64,000 bases of DNA from Caldilineaceae bacterium (GTDB lineage: Bacteria > Chloroflexota > Anaerolineae > Caldilineales > Caldilineaceae): NCBI GenBank assembly GCA_020433455.1, contig JAGRCP010000080.1:83617-147616 (forward strand), written 5' to 3'. Of the stretch, positions 23,051 to 31,334 are shown piece after piece. The notes under the pieces are model-generated. The model saw only the letters and a list, made by a program, of their open reading frames with translations, ran no database searches and was not told where the DNA came from. The position numbers and the translations under genes are program-made. Numbering within the stretch: position 1 is the first letter of the stretch; each line of letters starts with the position of its first letter.

Positions 23051-24052
23051 ATGCGGCGTTGGAGATTGCCTGAAGAGACCGGCATTTTTATCATCTTGGT
23101 TGTAGTTGCCATTGTCATGAGTTTTCTTTCCGAAAATTTCAGGACAATGAGCAATCTTCAAATTCTGCTGCTTAATGGTGCAGTCATTGCTTTTCTGGCA
23201 ATGGGGCAAACCTTTGTTTTGCTGACCGGCGGAATCGACCTCTCAACAGGCTCTAATATCGCCATGACCGGCGTATTAGCCGCGGTGGTTATGAAGGCGG
23301 GCCTTTCCTGGCCCATTGCCGCCCTCATTGCAATCTTGGCTGGTATGGCCTTGGGCATGTTCAACGGCTACTTCATTCACCACGTAGGGCTGCCGCCTTT
23401 TATCGTCACGTTCTGTACGTTCGGCGTTGCCGCAAGTATTCCCCTCATTATTACCGGCGCAAATTCCGTTTCGGTCAAGGACCCCGGTTTCGCAGTTATT
23501 GGGCGCGGCCACATGTTGGGGATGCCCATGCCCATTTTCCTCGTGATCGTCGCCGCCGTTATTTTGACCATAATCCTGCGCTACACGCCTCTGGGCACTC
23601 AAATCTACGCCGTGGGCGGCAATGTAGAGGCCAGCCGATTGGCCGGCGTCAATATCGGCCGCATCATCCTGACCGTATACGCGGTCAGCGGCATTTGCGC
23701 GGCCATGGGCGGACTGATTACCGCCAGCCGCCTCATGGTCGGCTATCCGTCCGCCGGGTCGGGGAATGAGCTTTTCTTCTCCATTGCCGCCGCCGTGGTG
23801 GGCGGCGTAAGTCTCTTCGGCGGCGTCGGCAGTATTCCCGGCGCGCTGCTCGGCGCGATCCTCATCGCGACGGTCTCTAATGGGATGAACGTTCTGGGCG
23901 TCCCCAGTTATTGGCAGCCGCTGGTCATCGGGTTGATCATTCTTGCCGGCGTAACCCTGGATACCTATCGTCAAAAAGTATCGATCAGCGATATCTTCCG
24001 CTCCCCCAAACGTGACGCCCACGCGGCGTCCTCTCTTGATTCGGTAAGCTAA
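23051..24052 (+). CDS. CUT2 (ribose-type) ABC transporter permease
   Basis: Membrane subunit of a monosaccharide importer (RbsC family). 333 residues from ATG 23051, which has AAGGA 8-12 bases upstream and is preferred over the frame-start at 22991. About 9-10 hydrophobic helices. The family motif region 'GGNVEASRLAGVNIGRI' (about 195) and the glycine-rich 'VVGGVSLFGGVGSIPGALLG' (about 256) match RbsC. 'MGQTFVLLTGGIDLSTGSN' near residue 50 is the classic N-terminal signature. First gene of a binding-protein/permease/ATPase set divergent from the regulator; here the permease comes first, an uncommon order. Confidence 0.92.
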   Translation: MRRWRLPEETGIFIILVVVAIVMSFLSENFRTMSNLQILLLNGAVIAFLAMGQTFVLLTGGIDLSTGSNIAMTGVLAAVVMKAGLSWPIAALIAILAGMALGMFNGYFIHHVGLPPFIVTFCTFGVAASIPLIITGANSVSVKDPGFAVIGRGHMLGMPMPIFLVIVAAVILTIILRYTPLGTQIYAVGGNVEASRLAGVNIGRIILTVYAVSGICAAMGGLITASRLMVGYPSAGSGNELFFSIAAAVVGGVSLFGGVGSIPGALLGAILIATVSNGMNVLGVPSYWQPLVIGLIILAGVTLDTYRQKVSISDIFRSPKRDAHAASSLDSVS

Positions 24053-24167
24053 TCGCCTGTCGTACCGGCCGCAAAATGATAGATGTTCCCAGGATTTTAC
24101 TTAAGGGGTCATAGACATTTTGCTGATTTCGGGACGGCGGAAAATTATAAGCCTGTAGAAAAGGAGG

Positions 24168-24254
24168 GTGAAGATAAAGAGCATACGCGTACCTTGCATG
24201 AACCAAAATCAACAATGGAACATCAATCAATACCTAAGGGGAACCTCACGATGA
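24168..24254 (+). other. Possible 28-codon leader peptide before the binding-protein gene
   Basis: An AAAGGAGG ribosome-binding sequence at 24160-24167 does not serve the binding-protein start 84 bases later. A GTG (24168) or an ATG (24198) in the same frame opens a short reading frame that ends at TGA 24252-24254, overlapping the ATG at 24251 (ATGA). The spacing of the AGGAGG to the GTG is too tight for good initiation, so this may be chance. Confidence 0.25.
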
Positions 24255-25303
24255 AAAGACTTTATCTTTTAGTTCTGGTTGTGATGCTTATGGGCGTCAG
24301 CGCATGTTCTGCACCTGCATCAACTCCCGCAGCCGATGATTCAGCAGGCGCTTCCGCCGAAACCACGACGACGGAATCCACTACCACTGAATCCACGCTT
24401 ACCCAACCCGGCGACATTCCCCGGCCCGAAGCCTGCGACAGCGAGAATCCGTTCATTGCCGTGGCGCTGCCTAACCTGACCAATCCCTATTATGTGGCCA
24501 TGAAGCAGGGTTTTGAAGATGCGGCGGCTGAGGCGGGTTTCGATGCCGAGGTCCAGGTTGCGAACAATGATGATGCCGAGCAATTGGCGCAGGTGCAGGC
24601 AATGTTGCAGAAAAACCCCTGCGCCCTGGCGCTGAACGGAGTGAAATCTGAGCCTGCGGCCGCCCTGGTGAAGTCGGCCAATGATGCCGGCGTGCCCGTC
24701 TTCACGGTGAACGTGATCGTCTCTCCGGAAGCGATGGCCGATCAGGGTGCGACCATTGTGCAATATCTGGGCGCCGATAACAAGGAAGGCGGAGCCCAGA
24801 TTGCGCGTCAGATCCTGGGCGATTTGGGCGCTGAAGCGGAGCTGAAGATCGGTTTTGTAACCGAGCCGGATGAAGTCCCCACGCTCCTGCGCGATGAGGG
24901 CTTCGAAGAAGCCATTGCCGCGGATCCGAATGCAGAGGTCGTGGCGAAGGTTGACGGCAACGTCAAGCCCGATGACAGCTTGCAGGTGACGACGGAATTG
25001 TTGCAGGGCAATCCGGACATTAACGTGATTTTTGCCAATACGGGGCCCGCGGCTTACGGCGCGCTCCAGGCGCTCCAGTCCCTGGGCAATACGGATGTCA
25101 AGCTGTACGGCTTCTGCGCCTCTGAAGAGCCGCTTACGGAACAGTACCGGGGCTGCGTAGCCCAGGAACCGTATGATTACGGCGTCCGCGTAATCGGACA
25201 AATCCAAAGCTGGCTTGACGGCGGAACCCCTGAGCCCGAGATTCTTCGTCCGCTGAAGCTCTTCTCGACAGGCGAGACCCCTGGGCCGGGTGAAGTAGGC
25301 TAA
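24251..25303 (+). CDS. Periplasmic-type sugar-binding lipoprotein (RbsB family)
   Basis: Substrate-binding subunit of the CUT2 importer. ATG 24251 gives a signal peptide with lipobox 'LMGVSAC', a Thr/Ser-rich linker (about residues 20-55), then a type-I binding fold: 'FIAVALPNLTNPYYVAMKQG' (about 68), 'ALNGVKSEPAAALVKSAND', 'VPVFTVNVIV', 'DVNVIFAN'-like segment and 'VKLYGFCASEEPLTEQ'. The C-terminus has an odd Cys pair ('FCASEEPLTEQYRGCVAQE') besides the earlier 'PEACDSEN' and 'NPCALALNG', so disulfides are possible. The longer frame start at 24083 gives no signal peptide and is rejected. The sugar is unknown; the locus suggests a pentose or pentitol. A hairpin follows the gene. Confidence 0.9.
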   Translation: MKRLYLLVLVVMLMGVSACSAPASTPAADDSAGASAETTTTESTTTESTLTQPGDIPRPEACDSENPFIAVALPNLTNPYYVAMKQGFEDAAAEAGFDAEVQVANNDDAEQLAQVQAMLQKNPCALALNGVKSEPAAALVKSANDAGVPVFTVNVIVSPEAMADQGATIVQYLGADNKEGGAQIARQILGDLGAEAELKIGFVTEPDEVPTLLRDEGFEEAIAADPNAEVVAKVDGNVKPDDSLQVTTELLQGNPDINVIFANTGPAAYGALQALQSLGNTDVKLYGFCASEEPLTEQYRGCVAQEPYDYGVRVIGQIQSWLDGGTPEPEILRPLKLFSTGETPGPGEVG

Positions 25304-25326
25304 CGCTCCATTTTGATAGGTTGCGC

Positions 25327-25363
25327 GTGGCGGACATCAGACAGAAGCAATGATGTCCGCCAC
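25327..25363 (+). promoter_or_regulatory. Stable hairpin between binding-protein and ATPase genes
   Basis: 13-bp perfect stem GTGGCGGACATCA (25327-25339) with TGATGTCCGCCAC (25351-25363), 11-base loop, no T-run. It is probably an mRNA-protecting or attenuating hairpin that raises binding-protein output over the downstream ATPase. Confidence 0.75.
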
Positions 25364-25401
25364 ATAAAACCCGATTGGGCTTAATTCATGACTGTGGATG
25401 G

Positions 25402-26967
25402 ATGACAATGGACCAACATACTCTTAACAATCATTCGAATATGTTAGAAGCGTCAGGGGTGAGCAAGTTTTTTTCCAACGTGCCCGCCCTGAGCGATGTT
25501 TCCATTGTCGTCCGTCCCGGTCAAATAACCGGACTGGTTGGACATAACGGCGCCGGGAAATCAACCTTGCTCAAAATTCTCTCCGGCGTTTATCGACCGG
25601 ATAGAGGCTCCGTACGCTTGAATGGCGAGACAGCCGAACTCAATACGCCTTCCGTGGCCCAGGCAAAGGGCATCTCAACCGTACACCAGGAACTCTCGCT
25701 CCTCCCCAATCTGACGGTGACCCAGAACGTCTTCCTCGCGCGGGAACGGGCGCGTCTGGGCATGCTCCAGCGGGACGTGATGCGGAATGAAGCCCAGGCT
25801 ATGGTAGAGAAGTTCGATCTTGACGTGGACGTACGCAGAAATCTGGGCGATTATTCGGTTGCCACGCGCCAGCTCCTTGAATTGGCGATTGCCACCCATC
25901 GCAAGGCCCAGTTTCTGCTGCTTGACGAGCCGACCACAAGTCTGGAAGGGGCCCAGATCGATAAGCTTTTAGAAACGATTCGGGACCTGGCTGATGAACA
26001 GGACGTGGGCATTCTCCTCATCGACCATAAGCTGGATGAGATCTATGCGGTAGCCGATACCATCGTCGCATTGGTGGATGGCCGGATTCAGATCAACGCG
26101 CCCATCAAGTCGATTAAGCGCGAGGAAGTTATCCGCGCGATCACGGGAGATGACGCCGCGGGCGAGACCCTTTCTGCAACCCTCGCCCCGGCCGGCTCAC
26201 CCGCATCGGAAACCGGCAAACAGACGCCGCTCGATTCCCAGATCACGCTGAAAGTTACAAATCTTCGGACAAATAGCGGCCTGCGCGATATCAGCTTGAC
26301 GGCCTATTCGGGCCGGGTGTTGGGTATCTACGGGTTGGTAGGAGCCGGACGCTCGGAGCTTCTGCGCACGCTAATCGGCCTGGATACCATCGTGTCCGGT
26401 CAAATCGAACTGTTCGGACGTCCCTATAAGCCGCGTAATCCTGCTTCCGCACAGCGTGCCGGCATCGTCTATTTGACCGAAGAACGCAAGCAGGACGGTA
26501 TCATTCCGCCCCTGGATTCACGGGTAAATGTATCCCTGCCGATTCTGGAGCAATTCCGCCGCTGGGGGCTGCTCAACCTGGGCAAGATGGGAGATGAAGC
26601 CAACAAGTATCTGGATACGTTTAAGGTCTACGGAGACCGCAGCCGCCCGGTTGTGAATCTCTCCGGCGGGAATCAGCAAAAAGTGCTCTTTGCCCGGGTG
26701 TTGGCGCAGGAGCCGAAGGTGCTTTTGTTAGATGAGCCCACCAAGGGCGTCGATATCGGCGTTAAGGTTGATATCCATCGCCATGTTCGCAAACTGGCCC
26801 ACGAAGAGGGCTTGACGGTCATTGTCGTCTCCAGCGAAGAGGAAGAGATTCTCGAAGTTTCCGATGAAGTTGCCGTCTTCGTCAACGGAACCTGTGACGG
26901 GAAAAGCGAGCCGGCCGAAAATTTGACCGCTGCCCAACTGCGCCGCGCGGCCTGGATCCCCGAATAG
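25402..26967 (+). CDS. CUT2 ABC transporter ATPase, duplicated nucleotide-binding domains
   Basis: RbsA-type ATPase with two ABC domains, 521 residues. Domain 1: Walker A 'GHNGAGKSTLLKIL', signature degenerate ('YSVATRQLLELAIA'), Walker B 'FLLLDEPTTSL'. Domain 2: Walker A degenerate ('GLVGAGRSELLRTL'), intact signature 'LSGGNQQKVLFARVL', Walker B 'VLLLDEPTKGVDIG'. This asymmetry, with only one competent site, is normal for the family. The start is uncertain: ATG 25402, ATG 25408 or ATG 25441 are possible, while the upstream TTG (25375) lies too close to the hairpin. Energises the importer encoded just upstream. Confidence 0.92.
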   Translation: MTMDQHTLNNHSNMLEASGVSKFFSNVPALSDVSIVVRPGQITGLVGHNGAGKSTLLKILSGVYRPDRGSVRLNGETAELNTPSVAQAKGISTVHQELSLLPNLTVTQNVFLARERARLGMLQRDVMRNEAQAMVEKFDLDVDVRRNLGDYSVATRQLLELAIATHRKAQFLLLDEPTTSLEGAQIDKLLETIRDLADEQDVGILLIDHKLDEIYAVADTIVALVDGRIQINAPIKSIKREEVIRAITGDDAAGETLSATLAPAGSPASETGKQTPLDSQITLKVTNLRTNSGLRDISLTAYSGRVLGIYGLVGAGRSELLRTLIGLDTIVSGQIELFGRPYKPRNPASAQRAGIVYLTEERKQDGIIPPLDSRVNVSLPILEQFRRWGLLNLGKMGDEANKYLDTFKVYGDRSRPVVNLSGGNQQKVLFARVLAQEPKVLLLDEPTKGVDIGVKVDIHRHVRKLAHEEGLTVIVVSSEEEEILEVSDEVAVFVNGTCDGKSEPAENLTAAQLRRAAWIPE

Positions 26968-27010
26968 ATACGGCTTTGCCGGAATCCGAACAAACCATCA
27001 ATAATCACGG

Positions 27011-28966
27011 CTACAGCCGCGCAATCTCCTCGCCCATTCTCCCCGTCTCATAGCCGCCCAACTCTTCCACCGCAGCGGCAAAACCCGATTCCCGCTCCCG
27101 AATCAAATCAAGCAGCGGCGCAAGCAGCTCGCTTTCATAGTGCTGCACAGGAATAACCAAGTCGTAACGTTCGTTGAAAAGCGGCACAAAGTCCAGGTCC
27201 AGCGCACGCGCCGCGCCCAGGATGCCCAGCCCGCTGTCGGCCGCCCCGCTCTTGACCGCGGCGGCAACAGCCAAATGCGTGTACTCCTGACGCTCGTAGC
27301 CTTCGATCTGCCGCGGATTGAGCCCCTGCTGCTGGAGCTGATAGTCCAGCAGCACCCGGGTTCCCGCTCCCCGCTGGCGATTGATAAAGACCACATCCTC
27401 CCGTAGCAAATCTGCCAGGGTTGTGATGTCCTTGGGATTGCCGGGAGGCACAATCAGCCCCTGCACCCGGTTGACAAAGCTCAACACCACCGCCTCGACG
27501 CCGTGGGGCGTCAGCAGGCGGCGAATATAGCTCAGGTTGTATTCGCCCGTCTCCTCATCCAGCAAATGGGAGCCGGCCAGGTGCGCTTCGCCCCGCTGGA
27601 GGGCCAGGAGCCCGCTCAGGCTGCCCACGTGCGCCGAGGTCAGCGTCAGGTCCGGGCGACGACGGCGCAGGCGGTCGGCCAGCAGATCCAGGGTTAAATC
27701 GTGGCTGCCGATGGCCACGATGGTGCGGTCAATGGAGTCGGGCGTACGCAGCAACTCCACCGTCACTTCTTCGCCTGCGTGGTGGCCCTCGGAAAAGCGC
27801 GGGATGGTGACGATGCCGTCGGCCTTGACCAGGGACATGATGACGCCCGCGCCCCGGGCTAACGGCGTGGCGACAATGCGCTCTCCCACCCGTCCCAGGG
27901 TCACGCGCATGAACTCATCTTCGCCCATGGGGGAGAGAGTCTTCCGGGCCAGCACGGCCTGAAGCGTAGGGCGAGCCGGCGGCTGAATGCCCTGCCAGCG
28001 GTAGAGGAGCGGCTTGACGATGATGTCGAAGGTCATGGCCGCCGAGACGGGGTAGCCGGGGATCCCCGCCAGCGCCTTGCCTTTGGCGACGCCCAGAATA
28101 ACGGGATGGCCCGGACGCATGGCGATGCCGTGGACGCAGAGCGTGCCCAACTCCTCCACGATGGAAGCCGTATAATCTTCCGAACCGGCTGATGATCCCG
28201 CGTTGACGACTACCAGATCGTGATCGGCCAGCGCGGCCTCCACCGCCGACTTGATGGCGTCGTATGTGTCGGGCTGAATGGGCAGGCGATGAACAATGCA
28301 GCCCGCTTCCTCAGCCTGTGCGCCCAAAACCAGGGAGTTATATTCGATAATCGCGCCCGGGGTCAGGGGATCGCCCGGCTGTACCAGCTCCGTGCCCGTG
28401 GGCTGGATCGCCACCCGGGGACGGCGATAGACCTTCACGTCCGTATGACCGCTGCCGGCCAGCGCACCCAAATCCTGGGGCCGCAGAAGGTGATTGGCCG
28501 GCAACACCAATTCCGTTGCTACTATATCTTCGCCCATGGGCCGTACGTATCGCCACGGCGGGCTGGCCGCCATAATTTCGATGGCGCCGCTCCCGTCATC
28601 CGCCACAAAGTGAGTGTCCTCAATCTTGATGACGGCGTTCGTCGCCGCCGGCATGGGATCGCCCGTATCCACGGGCATGGCCTCTTCGCCCACCCGCAGG
28701 CGCTTGGGGCTGGTCTCCGTCGCGCCATGGGTGCTCTCGGCGCGTACGGCGTAGCCGTCCATGGCCGCGGCGTGATAGTGGGGGGAAGAAATCCGGGCCC
28801 AGACCGGTTCCGCCGTCACTCGTCCGGGCGCTTCCGCCAGCGGGATCGTCTCCGCGTTCAGGGGCTGAAGCAGACCTTCGGCTTCCAGCGCGGCATGCCA
28901 GCTCGCCAAAGCTTCGCTCAGTGCGACGTCGTGGAGATAGATGTTGCGTTCGTGAATGTCGGACAT
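27011..28966 (-). CDS. moeA: Molybdopterin molybdenumtransferase MoeA fused to a periplasmic-binding-like domain
   Basis: Inserts molybdate (or tungstate) into adenylylated molybdopterin. MoeA part (about 1-420): 'AMDGYAVRAEST', 'AVIKIEDTHFV', 'GSGHTDVKVYRRPRV', 'VVNAGSSAGSEDYTASIVEE', 'AMRPGHPVILGVAKGKALAG-IPGYPVS' region. C-terminal part (about 430-651) is a PBP-like domain: 'AIGSHDLTLDLLADRL', 'LAGSHLLDEETGEYN', 'FINRQRGAGTRVLLDYQL'. This MoeA-PBP fusion is a known architecture, and the added domain may sense or hold an oxyanion or cofactor. The 'SAGSEDY' motif has Glu where E. coli MoeA has the Asp-Tyr region ('GVSVGDYDY'). Start ATG 28966 is preferred over the overlong frame to 29224; ATG 28984 is the alternative. 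A structured leader precedes it. Confidence 0.92.
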   Translation of the reverse strand: MSDIHERNIYLHDVALSEALASWHAALEAEGLLQPLNAETIPLAEAPGRVTAEPVWARISSPHYHAAAMDGYAVRAESTHGATETSPKRLRVGEEAMPVDTGDPMPAATNAVIKIEDTHFVADDGSGAIEIMAASPPWRYVRPMGEDIVATELVLPANHLLRPQDLGALAGSGHTDVKVYRRPRVAIQPTGTELVQPGDPLTPGAIIEYNSLVLGAQAEEAGCIVHRLPIQPDTYDAIKSAVEAALADHDLVVVNAGSSAGSEDYTASIVEELGTLCVHGIAMRPGHPVILGVAKGKALAGIPGYPVSAAMTFDIIVKPLLYRWQGIQPPARPTLQAVLARKTLSPMGEDEFMRVTLGRVGERIVATPLARGAGVIMSLVKADGIVTIPRFSEGHHAGEEVTVELLRTPDSIDRTIVAIGSHDLTLDLLADRLRRRRPDLTLTSAHVGSLSGLLALQRGEAHLAGSHLLDEETGEYNLSYIRRLLTPHGVEAVVLSFVNRVQGLIVPPGNPKDITTLADLLREDVVFINRQRGAGTRVLLDYQLQQQGLNPRQIEGYERQEYTHLAVAAAVKSGAADSGLGILGAARALDLDFVPLFNERYDLVIPVQHYESELLAPLLDLIRERESGFAAAVEELGGYETGRMGEEIARL

Positions 28967-28992
28967 GGAGATTGACCGCCCCATAAAATAGG

Positions 28993-29051
28993 CCGCATAA
29001 AACAGGCTGTCAATCAAGCTGACCGGCGGTGCGCTTGATTGACCTATGCGG
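28993..29051 (-). promoter_or_regulatory. Structured leader (possible riboswitch or attenuator) upstream of moeA
   Basis: Two nested stems read on the minus strand: outer CCGCATA/TATGCGG (plus 29045-29051 and 28993-28999) and inner GTCAATCAAGC/GCTTGATTGAC, 11 bp perfect (29033-29043 with 29009-29019). The apical loop contains a further ACCG/CGGT pairing. The structure ends 9-27 bases before the candidate moeA starts. A minus-strand TACAAT at 29082-29087 could start a transcript that includes it. Confidence 0.5.
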
Positions 29052-29112
29052 CGGATATGCGTAGATTGGTTATCATAGAGTATTGTACCATCGCCCCGAC
29101 TATTTTTGGATG

Positions 29113-29140
29113 TTGCGCAGCATCCACAGTTTGCTACAAT
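29113..29140 (+). promoter_or_regulatory. Extended -10 promoter for the cupredoxin lipoprotein gene
   Basis: TTGCGC (29113-29118), 16-base spacer, TGC-TACAAT (29132-29140) with the TG extension. The predicted start near 29147 gives a leader of about 70 bases. Confidence 0.5.
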
Positions 29141-29217
29141 GGTACTGCTCCAGCCGGCATTTCTATCCACCGACGGCTTCATTTTCTGCGATAGCCGTCC
29201 CCCTGTCGAGGACTCGT

Positions 29218-31161
29218 ATGACAATCCGCGCCTATTTTTTGCCGTTCCTTCTCTTCAGCATCGCCTTATTCGCCGCGTGCAGCGGACCGCCGGAGCGGGG
29301 GGACAGCTACGTCATCACCATGAAGGACAACTTCTTCGAACCGGCCGAGTTGCGCATTCCTGTCGGCGCGTCGGTTACGTTTGTCAATGCGGGTGAAGCG
29401 CCGCATAACGCAGTCGCAAGCAATGGCTCCTGGTCCACTGAAAGCGCTTTCGGCAGCCTGATTATGCTGGCGGGGGACGAGACGACCCTCACCTTTGACG
29501 AGCCGGGCGTTTCACCCTACTACTGCACCTTTCACGGTACGGCCCAGGGCGCGGGCATGTATGCAACCCTGATTGTGGGCGATGAGACGGTGGTGGAAGA
29601 AGTCGAGCCGGTCGCCGCGCCGGAGCGCGCCGGCGAAAGCGTCACCCGCCATGTGCCCGCGGATTATCCCACCATCCAGTCGGCTGTGGACGCGGCTGCG
29701 CCGGGCGATCTGGTGCTTATCGAGCCGGGCGTCTATCGGGAACAGGTCAACGTCAGCACGCCCAATCTGGTCATTCGGGGTACGGATCGCAACGCGGTCA
29801 TCATCGATAGTGAATTCCAGCGCGACCACGGCATCTTTATCGCGGGAGCAGACGGCGTGGCTGTGGAGAACCTTACGGTGCAAAGCGCACGCATCAACGG
29901 CCTTTTCTGGACCAACGTCACCGGCTACCGCGCGTCGTACGTCACGGCCATCGATGCATCAGTCTACGGCATCTACGCTTTCGATTCTACGGACGGGCTC
30001 TTTGAGTACTCCTACGCTTCCGGTTCCCGGGATTCGGGCTTTTACATCGGTCAGTGCGATCCGTGCAACGCGGTCATCGACCACGTCATCTCCGAGTACA
30101 ATGCGCTGGGCTATTCGGGTACCAACGCCAGCCGTCAGATATTCCTGCTCAACTCCATCTGGCGCAATAACGGCGTGGGCATCGTCCCCAATACGCTGGA
30201 CAGCGAGCTGCTGCCGCCCGTGAAGGAAGTCACCATCATGGGGAATGCCGTCTACAACAACGGTCGCATGGACGTGCCCATGCGGGCCGGCGAATGGCCC
30301 ATCAACGGCAACGGCATTGCGCTCATGGGCAACAAGCGCAGCCTGGTAGAGCGCAACCGGATCACCAATCACTGGAATAACGGCATTTACGTTGCGCCCA
30401 TGCTGGACGACAATTTTTACAGCAGCGACGAGAACATCATTCGCAATAATGTGGTGGAAGGTTCAGGGCGGGCGGACCTGGCGCTGGGCGGTCCGGCCGG
30501 TCCGGGCAACTGCTTCCAGGGAAATGACGCGGCCACGAGCATGCCGCCGGGATTGTCCACGCTCCTTTCCTGCAACGGGCCGCGCCTGCCCTTGCGCCTG
30601 GAGCTGACGGCTTTCACCGATATGGCAGGCCGTGCAGTTCAGGGCGCGCAAGGCTGGAACCCGCAAATCCCCATCGGTTCCGTGCCCAAACCGCCGCCCC
30701 AGCCCCAAATGCCCGGCGGGGCGGAGGCCCCCGTCCGCCCCGCGGTTAACGTCTTCGCTGATTACCCGCTGGACATGGACGCCATTACCGTCCCCGATCT
30801 GCCCGACGGCGTGACGGTTACTCAGACCAAAACGCCCACGCTTTTCGGCCTGCTCGTGGGCGGCTATTGGATCAACACCCTCTTCGGTCTCTACGGCGGC
30901 CTGGCGCTTATGAGCCTCTTCGCCCTCTGGCTGGCCCTTGCGCTTTGGGACCTCTCCACCGACACCGCTCGCCGCAGCCGCGGCAGCGTGCTGGGCTGGA
31001 CGGGCGCGATCCTGTTTGTGCCGCTGCTGGGCCTGATCGCCTATTACGTTGCCGGCAAATCGCGCTTGCCCGTTTGGGCGCGCCTCTTCCTGCTCATCGT
31101 TCCGCTGCTGGTTTATATCGCCGTCGTTCTCGGGACGCTGTTGGGATCGGGGGCGATATGA
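29218..31161 (+). CDS. Lipoprotein fusing a blue-copper domain, a beta-helix and a PLDc_N membrane tail
   Basis: 647 residues from ATG 29218. (1) Signal peptide with lipobox 'LFAAC' (Cys21). (2) Plastocyanin/cupredoxin domain, about 30-115, with type-1 copper ligands His in 'GEAPHNAVA' and Cys/His/Met in 'PYYCTFHGTAQGAGM'. (3) Right-handed parallel beta-helix of the NosD/CASH type, about 140-440, opening 'YPTIQSAVDAAAPGDLVLIE'. (4) Pro-rich linker. (5) Three hydrophobic helices about 545-645, including 'PLLGLIAYYVAGKSRLPVW', a PLDc_N-like domain. It should be anchored at both ends, with copper and beta-helix domains outside. The separate domains are well known, but I do not recall this combination. 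The longer frame (from 29083) is rejected. Next gene encodes a stand-alone PLDc_N protein. Confidence 0.85.
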   Translation: MTIRAYFLPFLLFSIALFAACSGPPERGDSYVITMKDNFFEPAELRIPVGASVTFVNAGEAPHNAVASNGSWSTESAFGSLIMLAGDETTLTFDEPGVSPYYCTFHGTAQGAGMYATLIVGDETVVEEVEPVAAPERAGESVTRHVPADYPTIQSAVDAAAPGDLVLIEPGVYREQVNVSTPNLVIRGTDRNAVIIDSEFQRDHGIFIAGADGVAVENLTVQSARINGLFWTNVTGYRASYVTAIDASVYGIYAFDSTDGLFEYSYASGSRDSGFYIGQCDPCNAVIDHVISEYNALGYSGTNASRQIFLLNSIWRNNGVGIVPNTLDSELLPPVKEVTIMGNAVYNNGRMDVPMRAGEWPINGNGIALMGNKRSLVERNRITNHWNNGIYVAPMLDDNFYSSDENIIRNNVVEGSGRADLALGGPAGPGNCFQGNDAATSMPPGLSTLLSCNGPRLPLRLELTAFTDMAGRAVQGAQGWNPQIPIGSVPKPPPQPQMPGGAEAPVRPAVNVFADYPLDMDAITVPDLPDGVTVTQTKTPTLFGLLVGGYWINTLFGLYGGLALMSLFALWLALALWDLSTDTARRSRGSVLGWTGAILFVPLLGLIAYYVAGKSRLPVWARLFLLIVPLLVYIAVVLGTLLGSGAI

Positions 31162-31182
31162 TGGCTGAAGATTGTGGGGAGA

Positions 31183-31330
31183 CTATGAGGTTGGAGATTG
31201 GGAGATTAAGAGATTGGCGGTTGCAGCTCCAATCTCCCAATCTCGGCCGCAGGCCCAATCTCATAATCTCCCAATCTCGACCACAGGCCCAATCAACAAA
31301 TAAACCAATCACCCAATCACCCAAGGACCC
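31183..31330. repeat. Low-complexity GAGATT/CAATCTC repeat with internal hairpin
   Basis: GGAGATTGGGAGATT near 31200 is complementary to AATCTCCCAATCTCC-like sequence at 31229-31244. A 29-base unit (31231-31259) recurs at 31265-31293 with two changes. Both units end in CCGCAGGCCCA/CCACAGGCCCA. It is followed by further CCAATCAC repeats. A related copy is at 57291-57360. Not coding in a credible way. Confidence 0.7.
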
Positions 31331-31334
31331 AACC

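Noticed and set aside
31183..31330. Possible CRISPR array
   Set aside because: Repeat units are degenerate, too close together (34-base offset) and lack unique spacers of regular length; no cas genes.
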